In this document: one piece after another, positions 1 through 12,690 of the stretch | How positions within the stretch are numbered: the stretch's first letter is position 1 | Layout: each line of letters opens with the position of its first letter | Source of the DNA: Ancylostoma caninum | Lineage: Eukaryota; Nematoda; Chromadorea; Rhabditida; Ancylostomatidae | NCBI GenBank assembly: GCA_037903475.1 | Contig: JBAJFG010000368.1 | Coordinates: forward strand, 620,001-684,000 | Direction of reading: 5' to 3' | Length of the DNA: 64,000 nucleotides | Notes under the pieces: model-generated | Database searches by the model: none | What the model was told of the DNA's origin: nothing | What the model saw: the letters and a program-made list of their open reading frames with translations, nothing else | Translations under genes and position numbers: made by a program

Positions 1-949
1 AGTCCAGCGAGACGGGTTTTGCATTGATCAAACTCGGATTATGCATACACTCATCGGCTTACAGGGATGGTCAACGAAAAGCGGTTGGGACTTCCCCGAC
101 AAAAAGTGGTTCTGTCGACGACGATGCAAAAACTGCTCCACATTACCATCCGCGCTATTTCTGGATAAAGGAGCTGCAAACACGTTAAATCGCCATGGGG
201 AGATCATCGGAGAGGAAGAGATTTCTATTTACTTCCGTGTTTATTTACCTATTCAATTGATCATATTTCTAATCATCTGTTCATTTCTACTCTCCCTCTT
301 CCTCTCCCTCCTCCTCTACCTATCCCTATCTTCTAGGGGATGTTCAGCTTATCAAAGCACATCGATTGTGAACAAGTGCCACAAACTTTAAAAAAATCAT
401 CTTATTGCGAAGCTGGAACAGAAAATCAACAAAAATATATAAAAAAGGAAATGCGAAGAAATGGAAGAAATAATGGGCCATATTCCAGTAGAATAACTAT
501 GTGAAAATATTTCAATGAGTACGTTGATATGTTTGCCGTTCCTAGTGTCGAAGGCAGAATTAGAAAAAGGAAACGAAAATGCACCTGATTTGAAACAAAT
601 TAAATTAAATCGTGTTCAGAAAACTTCTGGACGAATTTGTTCTGAAAAATGTTTTCAAAGTATTAATTAATTCTCATAATAAAAAACACAGCTTCTAACT
701 TCAGCAATAACCAAATGCAAATCATTGCGAAAGGAGTAGCTAAGCACGTTATAGTCCGAATGCTAGTTAGTGACAACTGCTCCATATATTTATGAAGGCG
801 ACCGATTCTTCTTATTTCCATGCAAAGTACCTACTTCATACTATCTAAAGTATCTAAAGTTGAACAATACTTAGTAACTAGCAATTGTCCTCATTGGTGT
901 GAAATTGCAGGGGTAGTAAAACACCCGAGCGAAGCCGGGTATGCCGTCT

Positions 950-1525
950 AGTTTTACTATATAGTGATGGGGATAAGGGGCCAAAAATCGATAAAATCGT
1001 TTTTCTCGGAAACGGCAAAGACCCTGACGTTGCACAGGAGGGCACAATTCTGAGTCGAACGGTATAGGTTTCATGTGTGTTTGTCCTCTGGATCGTGAGA
1101 TATAAGCGATTACAGACAAACACACAAACAGATGAGTTTTACTATATAGTGATGGGGATAGGGGGCCAAAAATCGATAAAATCGTTTTTCTAGGAAACGG
1201 CAAAAGACCCTGACATTGCACAGGAGGGCACAATTCTGAGTCGAACGGTATAGGTTTCATGTGTGTTTGTCCTCTGGATCGTGAGATATAAGCGATTACA
1301 GACAAACACACAAACAGATGAGTTTTACTATATAGTGATGGGGATAGGGGGCCAAAAATCGATAAAGTCGTTTTTCTCGGAAACGGCAAAGACCCTGACG
1401 TTGCACAGGAGGGCACAATTCTGAGTCGAACGGTATAGGTTTCATGTGTGTTTGTCCTCTGGATCGTGAGATATAAGCGATTACAGACAAACACACAAAC
1501 AGATGAGTTTTACTATATAGTGATT
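950..1525. repeat. Tandem repeat, three copies of a 185-186 bp unit
   Basis: The string AGTTTTACTATATAGTGAT starts at about 950, 1135, 1321 and 1506, giving units of 185, 186 and 185 bp that are nearly identical. The 1-bp length difference shifts reading frames, so the open minus-strand frames across it are an artefact of the repeat. Bases 901-950 just outside contain a short palindromic lead-in (ACCCGAGCGAAGCCGGGT). Confidence 0.95.
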
Positions 1526-3244
1526 TGGTGAGTGACGAATGGACAACCTAAGGAGTAAGGAAGCACACACCATCGCGATTCGATGTAAACGTTATTAATG
1601 TTAAGAAAAATAATCCGATGTTCTGCATTTGGTCGGACGGGAATAAGGCCTCTTCGTGAGCCAGAAATGTGTAATTTGGCCTGGAAAGCAAAGCCTGTTC
1701 AACCCCGTTTCGAAATCCGTACTCGAAGGGATTGCTGAGAGAACGAAAACAGGGTGGAACTCCTCATTCTGTGAAGGACTCGTGCCATTCTGTCAGTAGA
1801 GAACCCATGCTGCCGCTCAAGTTTGTTGAAAGTTCTTCAAAACTTTTCAATCAATGGATACTCAGCAAGCTATCATTAAAGAGGTGGTTATCCATGTATG
1901 TAAATACATACATATGTACATATCAAACGATGTTAATAAATTACAAATATTGAAGCATGAATGAGCATGTAATTCTAAGCCCAAATTCGATCCGAGGAGT
2001 TTTTCTCATGATCACAGTATGAGAATCTTGAGCCTTTTCTCCGCTAATTTTGAAAGGAAGATACTTAGATAGATTTGTTCACATGTTTATGAATAATTTG
2101 TTGGAGGCTAGAACATTAAATAGCTAAAGGAAACGAAAGGAGGAAATTTCTGGTTGGAGGGCTTGCCTATAATTGCTGCTCGGCAAATTATTCAAATACA
2201 TTCCTTTATTTGATAGAGAAATTGGAGCAGGAACAATCACGGTCGGCCAGAACAAACAGCAGCTGAAGTGCGCGTGGAACACCGCATGAATTGGTGAGCA
2301 ATCGGTTTCCCTACTCTTTCAACGCTTCTAATCCCCAAAAAAAGGGAAACGCGTGCAGTGTGTGGTTTCTTCGTATTGAATTGAAGCCAACAAACCTTAT
2401 TAATTATTATGGTAGTCAACGTCAATATGTCGTCCAATGTATGCATTACACTCCGATGTTTGAAGCTTCGGGAACGAAAATACATACTAAGATGCGTGAA
2501 GCACTTTTATTAGACCCAGAACATAATAAGAGTGTTTTGTGCAATTGCACAAAACATGTTCAGAAACCTAAGGCGTACACAATGTTGTTGATTTCAATAA
2601 TTGCTTGAGAGATCATACTGTAGGCGCCGTCCATGCGGAATTTCACGGCGAATTCGGTTTTGTTTGGAGGCAGGATTTTCCTGAAGAAAAACTCCATCAC
2701 AAAAGGTCACATAGGCTACGCCAAAGCTTGGCGAAACTCAATATACATTAGAAAAATCTTAGTTCGGCTTGGTTATTTTCTTTATCCACAGAGTCGTGGA
2801 CTGCACCTCATATGAAGGAAGAAGAACAAATGACTAGAGAAGAGAGAGAGAACAATGCTTTTGAGCCTAACGAACAAACATATTTCTAACTTACTTATGC
2901 AAACAATTCATCACGAAGAAAATGCCTGCTTTGCTTTTTGGGAGACTCTTTTCTAGAATTTTTCTAGCGATGCTGTACGACTAAGTCGTAACAGTTATGA
3001 TGCTATAATAGTTTATACTAAATGAATGGATGCGCATAACGCAAGCACTCGAACATTCGTGGACAATTTTTCATCAAGATTCCTGAATACGATTTGAACG
3101 CAGAAATAAATGATGAACTACTCGCTCACAAATCATCGTAGATTACGCGCGCCTAACGCAGCCATTCGCTTAAACTGGCATTCAATAGAACTTAGGTCAT
3201 CTATCCAAATCATTTTCGTTCTTCAATCCCTTAAAAGTCCGTAC
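1526..3244. other. No gene supported
   Basis: AT-rich sequence with scattered short open frames on both strands and no convincing splice pairs. A segment at about 2535-2575 resembles one at 6409-6450 (see findings). Confidence 0.5.
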
Positions 3245-3362
3245 CTGAGAGAGGCCAATCCGCTGATCAGCGTGGATGTCTCACCACCGTTTAGCTGGTC
3301 GAGCAGTGAGGGATACGCTACTACTCTCGCCAACTTTGCAACCAGTTGCCTCATTTGTGGCT
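3245..3362 (-). CDS. Possible internal exon of an unrecognised minus-strand gene
   Basis: On the minus strand a CTTTCAG acceptor is followed by 118 bp open in the frame containing PQMRQLVAKLARVVAYPSLL and DQLNGGETSTLISGLASLR, ended by TCAG/GTACGG. The composition is that of an amphipathic helical protein with balanced Leu, Ala, Val and charged residues, unlike the surrounding intergenic frames. The plus strand is open across the same interval but contains no matching splice pair. No family recognised. The neighbouring candidate exon at 4481-4552 does not join it directly in phase, so at least one exon would be missing. This could also be chance. Confidence 0.35.
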
Positions 3363-4480
3363 CTGAAAGATGCAGGTTTAATTTGAAATGTACACAGTCT
3401 CCAAAAGCAGCCGGATGCAATAGCTATCTAGGACCGGTATCGAACATGTACTAGGCGTCAATAGGGGTGCATTTTTTGCTAGCTCAAGAAGCAAGCCGCG
3501 CGACCGCGCCGCTCACGATAGAATCGTCGCTGCAGTGGCAAACCAGGGCTTTCTTGATAGTTGTTTGTCATATTTGATGTCAACTACCAAGAAACGTAAC
3601 CAACTGCCAAGGAAACCCTACAGTTTTTGTCCCTGAGAGGATTCCAGCGGCGCTGTGCGTGCTTTTCGAGGCCACGAAAAACGCACATCCATTGACGCTC
3701 AATGTACATATAATATTATCCATATAAGACTGATAACAGTGCGCGTTTTCTGGCGTCTATCTTCGGGACAAAAATTCTCCATTTTCACTTATCTGTGTTG
3801 TAAGATGTCGCATTTCGTTTTGTATAGTATTTTATCGCCAATACACATGGTTGCGCCATTGATTTTAAGCAGGGATTATGACTTCGTCCAATATTGCGTT
3901 CCGAAAGGACGAATGTCTAGACAATTTTGCTGGATCTGCTTCTATGACTTTGATCTCAGTCGGTTTGCATCATGAACAGCAAAGATTATCAATGCTATTA
4001 GAGCCTAAAAAATCGTCACCAGATCCGAACTACGGTATAGATTCTGTGCGTGGAAAGCATGTACCAGACATACCGATTAACGGCATTATTATTGATTAGG
4101 AGTTGATTTCCAGACAAGTTATAACGTTGAATGTAGACGTTTGAGAGGTAGCATTGTTGTCTCAACCTAGTACACGACATCAGACAGCGAAGATTTTCGC
4201 TACATATATATGAATTTTGCTAGACAGTGGAGCATTGTATCTCTGTATAATGTCATCATATCCGTAACAGCTGATTACCCTCTTCGGAAAAGCCATGGAA
4301 TTCTCTCCAGAATCGAAGCAACGTACCTAGGGGAGCTATCTCATAGTCGTTGATCCGAGAATTTCTCAAGTTTTCGATGCCTTGCTTTTGTTTATCCACA
4401 GCCGTCCTCATGAAGTAGAACTTTGTCTATAATTGAATTCGAGCGGCGAATGTGATGAGCCGAATAGTACAACTGCTTAC

Positions 4481-4552
4481 TTTGACGAGATCCAGCACCC
4501 GTGAGGCTAAGTCCAATCCCTGATGCAACGTGTCAAGAGGAGCTCCATAGCA
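4481..4552 (-). CDS. Possible second exon of the minus-strand gene
   Basis: On the minus strand the acceptor CCTTCCAG precedes 72 bp open in phase 0, reading CYGAPLDTLHQGLDLASRVL and DLVK, followed by the donor GTAAGCAG. It has a protein-like mix of residues and good splice signals at both ends. A further Ser/Gly-rich segment at 4752-4813 on the same strand has a strong GTACGTATG donor but a poor acceptor, and its phase does not match. No function can be suggested. Confidence 0.3.
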
Positions 4553-4899
4553 CTGGAAGGCATTGTTCAAAATTCAATTCAAAATCTTCGGCAGATGTAT
4601 AATTTGAAAATAACATAGTTCTCAGAAACAGTGCATGGGAGAGCACGAAGAAATGCCCCAGTGGAAACTCTGATAAAAAAAAGTTCCCGCAAGAAAACGA
4701 AAGTTATCGCCCGGTCCTGTCCAACACGACTGTCAAAAGAGGCATACGTACCATTACGGGAAGCAGAAGGAGAAGAAGAGACGAAGCTAGCATGTCCACC
4801 ACCACTGCTCCCGCTATCGTTAGGGGGTTTTTATATGACCGTGACAGGACCGAGACCACTGGCAAAACAGCCTATCAGGTAGGTATCTAGGCCAGGCTG

Positions 4900-7800
4900 A
4901 CAAACATCATTTGCATAACGGGTCATCTCCGTGGGTGTGCAGAATATGGAAGTCCTGCTGGACCTGCATGTCGATGACCACATCGAGTTTTTGATTACTT
5001 CCCCCAAAAAATGATCAGGATACGCGACGCCAGACCCCGCCTCCCCAGAATGCATAAATTTCGTCTTACGTCTCTACAAAATAAATAAAAATTTTGCATT
5101 AGCTTATTTTTCATAGCTCATTTTTATTATTATTTTTGAATAACTATTATTAATTACTCAATATCTGAATTAATAGGAATCTGAAGAAGACGATCCTGTC
5201 GAAACGTCAGGCCAACAATAAACGTTACCACCTAACAACGTGGTTGGCACAGCAGCAATAGAAATCCTCAACAAGTCATGCCCATGTTCAGAGAAGAAGA
5301 TACATGAAAATTTCTAAATTAATACTTTTATAAGTTTTATTTTCCATCTGGGTCAAAAGACGGCGGAGACAACACTTTTTCCCATGCCTCCCTCCTGCCC
5401 ATTTCCTGCATCCGCCACTAGAAGAAGGCATAGGAAGGAGCTTCAGACTTAGTCTCATTGTCAGGAAGCACTGTAATACCTATGTAATAGAAATTGAATT
5501 TCTACTCCTTAACGTTGGGTTTTCCACCTCGTTGACCGTCCCTCCCCCTTGGATTCCATCCTTTTGGTTCTTTCGAGTCATTTCTTCCTTTTTTGTGCTC
5601 ATAGGCAGTGTGTCACCTCTTTTTCGTTTTCGAGCTGTTGGCGGTTTCTGAACCGTCTCGACACGCTGATTCCTGCGTTATACATGAAATGTAACAAAAT
5701 GATTTTAGACCCGTTTTTCACAATGTTTTTCGGTCCGGGATTTGGAACAGTTTGTCGAGCCGAATGGCCGCGTGAAGCCGTTGATCTTATTGATCGGACA
5801 CTTCAAGATGTGTTCGCCAACGCTTCAGACAAGGCGGGCAGCCAGCACAGTCACGGACCGCTCCGCCCAAGTGGTCCGTGAACTGCACATTCGGACCCTC
5901 CGAAAACGGGTTTCCATCACCTTTATGCGTTATGACGTAGCTCACTGGAATTAGCGTGATGAGAAGGTCTAGAGTATGCTGTCATCCACAGTCCGTAGAA
6001 CGAGGTGACACACCGCCTTCAAGGTGTCGACAACCTTTAGTACAGCATACAGAACTAAATGTGTAGGCAAAGTTGCTTCAGATTTCCTTCCTGCTTCAAG
6101 ATCGTTGCCATTTATGCAGAAGTTATCGGTGTCGAGTGGTACGTGGCTGTGTCAAGCCGAGCACCCTGAGACTTTTCGGTAACCAGCGTTCTTCAGCTCT
6201 CGATTACAGATCTTCATCTCCACGACGCTGATACAGCGTTCCTAACTACATAGCTGAGTGATACTTATCACTAAATTTGCTATAAATAGAACACCAGATC
6301 AGAAGATTTCCGGATTTCTCGGTGCTGGATCCAGATGAGGATCTAGGTGATGCATAAGGACAAAAAATGTTCTCCTGGAGGAGTACACTTCGATCAGATC
6401 AGAATGTCGTGTGCAATTGCGGAAAACACGCTCAGAAGCCTATATTGTTTAGGGAATAATTCGTTCGCTGGTCAATCCCGTCTTGAGTGAGCATCAATCA
6501 CGGAAACGTCAGCGTAGTGTTTCTCGAAAGCAAATGCTATCGAAAAATTGCAAAGCCTGCTGTACACTGCAGACCGCTGGGTCTCGTTTGTAATACTCGT
6601 GCGTATGCACTTGAAAAATTTCTGAACTAAGAATCAGATTCGGTCGCGCTCCATTTCTCGTTGTCCAGCAGAGTTCCAATTCACGGCATCTTTCATTCGT
6701 TGCTCACTGAATACAGTAGTTCGTCCCTATTTTGCAGCACATTTTTTTGAATAGCTGAAACTTTTTGCATCCTGATGCAAGGTTTCAGTACGGTCTTTGT
6801 GATGATAAATAGACTAATAATTATAACAGCTGCGATACAAAAAAAAAACATTTCCACATTTCCAGTAAAAATCTTGCGGAGGACACCGCATTTCTCACAA
6901 AATGCTTTAGGAATTATAGAGGCTTACTCAAGTGGTTGACTGCTATAAAACAGACACAGGAGCAGTTCTTCGGCTGCCCCACCTCTTGACAGGGCAAGGA
7001 GAAGACTAACGAAATTTGAAAGCCCTAAACAGAATTTTTTATTTATTTTTCTTTGCTTCTTTCCACGCCATGATGTGTGCCAGAGTCAAGAAGAAGGCGG
7101 ACCAACAAAAACTGAAATGGAAGCAAATTAGTGTTGAGTTTTGAATAATGAAAAAAAAACAATATTGCAGACACTAGCGTTCTACTTCAAAATTTGCAAA
7201 GATTTTTTTTCCTGGTGGCAACACGGAGACGTGACAGCTGTAGGAACCGGAAGCATGTATTTGGAGTTACTGTTAGGGACTTTTTCCCGAAATTGCTATG
7301 AAGCGCTCTCCAACAAAAAATAGCGCGAGCGATCATACAAAATTACATATTACATACAGCCTTTCTGTAGACCACATGCGACATTTTGTGTTTCTGTAAG
7401 TTTTCTATATTCTCAGATGCAATATTGTTCTCATTTTGCATGAGGGAGTTGTGGAAGTTGAAAAAGGCTCCTAAGAATATTTGAAACCTTCCATTTTTTC
7501 CATTTTCTGCTCCTGGAGAACATTTTTTACTACAATCCCTTGTTTCAGAGAAAATACGGTACCTACATACGCATATATGCTTCTCCTAAACAAATGGTGT
7601 GAAAAAAGGAAGGACATAACTCAAAGAACCTTGAAACCGTGTATCGCATGAGATTGAAAGATGCAAGTCCCACGATTAAGACATGCGTGCTTGTGCAAAA
7701 CACGGTTTTCAAACCAATGGTTCTATAACAACAATGGTCATATCCATGCAAAACCTATGCACATCCATGGAGAACGCATGTGACTAAAAGTTCAGTGCAA

Positions 7801-10800
7801 ATGTGGTGCAAAACCCATGAAAAACCCACGATTTCCTCAATCTTATGCAGAAACTGAGCCTGTCGATGCAAAGCACGGTTTCTAAGTTTCATGAAAGGTT
7901 ATATCCCAGGGAACATTTCTAAAACAGCCCAGTTCCCTGCCGCTCTAAGAAGGGGAATTTTAAAGTATTAGAAATCATCTTCTCCGAAATCATCAGTGGT
8001 AGCCTGTCATTCCTTGGCCTTCCCGTTCTAGTGAGACGATCTCTCTTCTCCACCTGCATCCTGGAACACCCATGCATAAGCCTCATATGTTTCAAGAATG
8101 ATTCAAAGTGATCTGAATAGAAATAGCTAAACACCTGGAACCATTGTTTCCACCGCTTCTTTTAACAGAAGTTTAGTCACACTTCGCAATGCTTTTACTT
8201 TTATGTTACATGAGTTAGCAATGAATACTTTCTCATTTTGTTACGTACCTCAGCTGGGTTTAAACAATGGAGAATTGTTAGGACGTTCATCCCTACAGAT
8301 TTATGTACGTACCTACTGGTAAAATTGGGAAAATCAAACGTTTTGGAGGAAACTGGTAGAATAGTTGCGAAAGCATTCCTTCATCTACAGTCCGGCTCAC
8401 TTTGTGGTTACCTCTGAGTAGTTAACAAATTTTACAACTCAAAAGCTAGTTTGCTAGTTGCAAATCCTCGCTTGGAACGGATGTTCTCTACAGCAGACGC
8501 GACCATGCTTGGATTTGTATCACTTTTCCCTTTAAAGAAGAGCAAAGTCGGGCGGCGTCCTCCATCTGCAAGCTGGACATCCCAGCTTTCTGGACGAGAA
8601 TTTACTGCTGTAAAAGCTTTCACAGACACAGTAGACGCTATAGTGCTAATCTCGGTTGCTTGATCTTTGTTTCCTCTTTCACATCGGTTGCCTCCTCGGG
8701 CTGAATGATCGCTTCTCGCACATGTTTCTCCCATTACACTCGCGGATCTTTCGTATCGCGGCGGGCTTTTTTGTGCGCGTTTTCCTCTTGTACAGTTGGA
8801 CGCGCTTCAGAATTGCACCTGCGGCTGCTCAACATCTTTTCTCGGAAATCGTGTTCATGACTGTCCTCGTGGCTGCGCAGACGTCGTGATGAGCAGCGTG
8901 CTCAGGCTGGAGGCGCTACACGTGTTGTTTTTGTGTTGCGAGAGTGCAGCGCACAGCTGACACCGTCACCACTGCGCTACAACGCTCAGCCACGTTTAAT
9001 GCGTTCATCCTACCTTTCTATCATCTTTTTCCTCTTTTCAACAACGCCTTTACGTGCCCTCTGGAAATGTACAGCATTGGTCCAGAAATTTGTTCGATCC
9101 AGAGACAGCAGTGGAGTTTGGCTGGTTGGAACTTTTGCTTGATCAAATGTTGCTTCGGTGACTGAGAATCCCTAGTGGTATGAAATGGTGCAGAATTCTA
9201 GCATAGATTACTAGTTTCCCTCGGATTTGTTCCTGAAAAAAATCAAAAATATGAAAGCTTGACTGATTTCTGCCTTATTCTGAAAAACGAGCAAATTTGA
9301 AGAGAACCAGCTGTCGTTTATGGGAAACTTGCTGGAGTTCTGCCCAGGTCCGCAGTTTAGTTTTCTAGTTATGCTCGCTATTCTTCTGCTTATCAGTGGA
9401 AAAAATGTTCAGGAACACGAGTGACTTTCAAATACTGAACCAGTCCTATATATATGCTTCCATACCTATTATATTTTTTGCCCTGTGCCAACGTTGCTTG
9501 TTGATGGAGAAAATCTCCAGAAACACGGGCGGATTTCGTTCGCCGTTTTTCGCGCGCCTTTTTGCTCTATCTGAGCAGCCGTTGGACGAGTTTGTGAAGT
9601 CGCTTAGCTTCCTATGATCCCATGGATTAGGCCTTCCTCTCACAAATGTTCAGTGTACTGTAAAGTTTCCCCGATTTCTAGAAAGAGAAACAATTGACAC
9701 CCCACATCATTTGTGCAATGTTAGCTAGAAGTTTCATTAACTATCAATGCACATTTCTTTCTCTATGTTTTTTGCTCTGTACAAGCAAGAATATGCAGCA
9801 GTTCCAATCCTGAAAAAGCCCAACCTAAGTTACAAATTCTAGCGTAACGACTCACTTGTGAGGGTAAGAGGGTAACGATTAGATTTGGGGAAGTGTTCAG
9901 GTATTGGAATATTTGAATCTATCCATCTTCTTCTGTATTCTTAATACTTATAAGGGCTCCCATGGTGCCGGATTTTCTCCTATAGACACTTAGCACCTGG
10001 GTGCTCGTATCAGGTGTTTTTACGTTTTTGAACTTGAGAACGAAGAACCGGACGTGATTCACAAGATACCTATAGTTAATCCAGAGTTTTATCGAATGCT
10101 TGTTACGTTGGACTCTCATTTTTTTAAGAAATTAAATCTCTTGAGTCTCCCACGAGCCGTCCTACCGCGGCCGTTCGCGCACAGGCGCTAGTTCGCCAAC
10201 AGTCCCGGATTCCCCAGTGCAAACATATGAAATCTACGAACAATGTAGGAAATAACAACTGGATGTCTCCAAGCTGCACGTCTATCATCAATACCTCCTC
10301 GACAATGATTGGTGTATTTTCAGCGAGGGAGCTGGATGTAATAAAAATGACATTGACGCCTGTTTGCACTGCAATAAATTGCGTCGTTTTTTTTTCTGCG
10401 GCGTTTCTGTTCCCTCGGGAATTCTGCTTCTGCTTCCTGTTTCTATTTTCCAGAACTGAGATTTAGTTTCGTAGATTTTGACTTTTTCAAGAAGTGTCTT
10501 CGAGAATTTATCACACTATTATCTTACAAGGATCCTCTAAAGAAAGACGGCAAAGGACTTAAGTAGTGCGTCGAGGTTGCGCTCATTGAGTCCCTCTTTT
10601 TTTTCTCTTTGCATTTACAGAAGATTTCAAGACAATTATGTGAGATTAACGAGGCAGGAGATGGTTCATTGTGATGGTCATGCACTTATCGTCCAATTTT
10701 GTAGCTGAAAAACTGGCGAATCACTTATTTCAAGGCTTTTCTTCACATGTGATGAACCGGAGCCGAACTCATGGTTCTCGACGACGAAACCAACTTTCCA

Positions 10801-11430
10801 GCGAGATCAGCATATGTTCAGTGAAACACTAGCCGAATTGTGCCGTTCGGATGTCCGGCGCACTTATCGCTCCATGGATGCCTGACGCGATTTTTCTAAC
10901 CAGTTGGCTTGCGGTTTTTCGCGATTCTCCTCTACTAGCCCGAGGAGTCAAGCGCAATGAAGTAAAGCGCCTGCTGCATTACTCCGTCTTGTTGCTTTCA
11001 GAATTTATGTGGATGATCTTGGCTGTGTCTTTAACGGTGCGGCTTCTCCAATAATCTATCTTCATATTCTGTTCACCGTATTTTATGTGAAATGTCGTTA
11101 GGATGACGCGGTGTATTTGGACCATCATATCCCAATTTCAGACATCTTTAGTCGAACTCTCATTAGGTAAAGCAACTGACCGGGAAGAGGATTAGCGAAG
11201 AATAGGTATTTTCCACATATTTTTTCAAAAAAAAACCTCTGAACTCGCGAAAATCTCATCGTTAACTTTCTCGTAAAGGCTTTAGGCTATCCGACGAACG
11301 AGTTTCACCTGTGAAGTGGAGGCGTTCATGTAAGCCATGGGAACGTTCCAAAACCTATCTCGCGAATGAACGGGAATATTCTCCTCTGCACAGCAGAGTT
11401 TCCTCCATGTCTTTTAGGTCCTCTTGCTAC
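4900..11430. other. Mostly noncoding, one weak coding-like area
   Basis: No gene could be traced. Minus-strand 8440-8890 has charged, exon-like frames (for example EEATDVKEETKIKQPRL and ESWDVQLADGGRRPTLLFF), but they are in different phases and splice signals are poor. Around 7600-7900 there are short repeated words built on CATGCAAAACCCATG. Confidence 0.4.
9396..9540. repeat. Diverged direct repeat of about 35 bp
   Basis: ATGGAGAAAATCTCCAGAAA at 9504 resembles GTGGAAAAAATGTTCAGGAA at about 9397, and both continue into CACG.G.G..TTTC. Translated they give MEKISRNTGGF and MEKMFRNTSDF. Too short to call a gene. Confidence 0.4.
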
Positions 11431-12690
11431 TAGTAGGTTGGTGCAAAAATAATGCGCTTTGTCATGCCTTTGATTACGACCCCCACAACTCGTTTCAAAA
11501 TTCCAGAAAGGCTTAGAACTATTGTAATCGTTGACAATAAGGTGCATAGATGTTCCCGCATTACTGCACAGTTCGAATATTCTAGAGTCGACGGACTTCC
11601 GGAAGGCAATTTTGATAGCCCTTCAGCATTCGAAGAAATTCCTCTTGAAGAATCGTGCAAATTCTCTGGGAAGTGGTAGTTGGTGAGCGAGAGGTTCGCT
11701 GATTATGATATATGAGGCAGAGCTTCCCAACCAAATTGCTTCTGTCTGTAGGGGTTCTGGGGTGTGAGATATGACTGGACGGTGCTGTGCAGGTTTGTAG
11801 AATTTATTGAGCAAAGCTAGGCTCACACAGTGAAGTGTCCAATTTATTTCATTCACATATTAGAAGTACTTCTCAGGTGAGAAAGCCTAAATGGGCTGTA
11901 GTGTGCGATTTTCACAGCAGATCACCACAAAGTCGCCGTGGCCTTAATTTGGTGCTGCTTCGGTTTATGACAGTGTTCCGGTGCTTCTTCCTCGTCTAAC
12001 TGTTGAACAGGGCACTTTAGTTCGTCGTAGAGGGTCTTTACTCTACTATGTATCACCAAGCGATCAAGTGTTTAGTCAGTCTCAATTCTTTCACTACAAA
12101 GGCGCAAAGCAGACCTCGTAACGAGGATCAATCTGCTACTCCTTCAGTATGCGCTGCATCTACTCGTCGAGCGTTTTCATCCTCCCATTCTTATTGAAGG
12201 AAGGAACGGTCTGGCAACAATTACCGGTAAAGCTCTGCGAAACCAAATATGTTGTTTTGGATGGGTGCTGTTCGATAATTTTCATCAGTTGGGAGTAGCA
12301 GATCTCAAGAAGACCTATGCGACATTCCTTACTTTCGAAGCAAGACACACCATGTCAAAAAATCCGGAGGCAGCTCCGCGGTATGCGTTTGCTCACACTT
12401 CCTTAGCCAAAACTATGATAGTATTCTAAGCGGTCCTGCTGCGATGCCGTCTATTTTTAGCTCACTGAAGTGAGTTTGGCAAAAAATTTGCTCTGGTGTC
12501 CTTCGTTCCAGAACCAAAAAATCACCAAAAACGTTGACTTCGTTCAAAATGCATGAATTATTCAAAAAAGCCATGAAATTTGCCATAAAACCATGTACCA
12601 CTTCTCCAAGAGGTGATGAACAACACCGGAAGTTCTCTGCACCCATGATGAAGCGACGAAAAACGCGCATTATTTTTGCACCAACCTCTA
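11431..12690 (-). mobile_element. Decayed near-full-length mariner element
   Basis: The termini match as inverted repeats: AGGTTGGTGCAAAAATAATG starts at 11435, and its reverse complement ends at 12687, both next to TA dinucleotides. The 1.26-kb length is standard for mariner. The minus strand carries a broken transposase: a stretch aligning to the WVPHEL / CFSLL region (around 12100-12200), a degenerate relic of the HDNARPH catalytic region (around 11910), and a C-terminal region ending in an HLIVNDYN-like string near 11500. Frameshifts and stops are frequent, so it is inactive. The TIR resembles the irritans-type mariners (established family knowledge). Confidence 0.8.
11440..12410 (-). pseudogene. 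Broken mariner transposase
   Basis: Only pieces of the DD34D transposase remain in different frames of the minus strand. The helix-turn-helix-linker part and the last aspartate region are recognisable by spacing and partial motif matches, while catalytic residues cannot be confirmed. No uninterrupted frame exceeds about 78 codons in the C-terminal half, against about 345 residues for an intact protein. Confidence 0.6.

Noticed and set aside
871..1496. Minus-strand open frames of up to 207 codons with repeated peptide blocks
   Set aside because: They follow the 185-bp tandem repeat; the units are not multiples of three and the frames change between copies.
5170..5275. GAAGAAGACGATCCTGTCGA region, considered as the 3' part of a retroelement
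   Set aside because: Familiar-looking, but no element boundaries, target duplication or coding relic could be shown.
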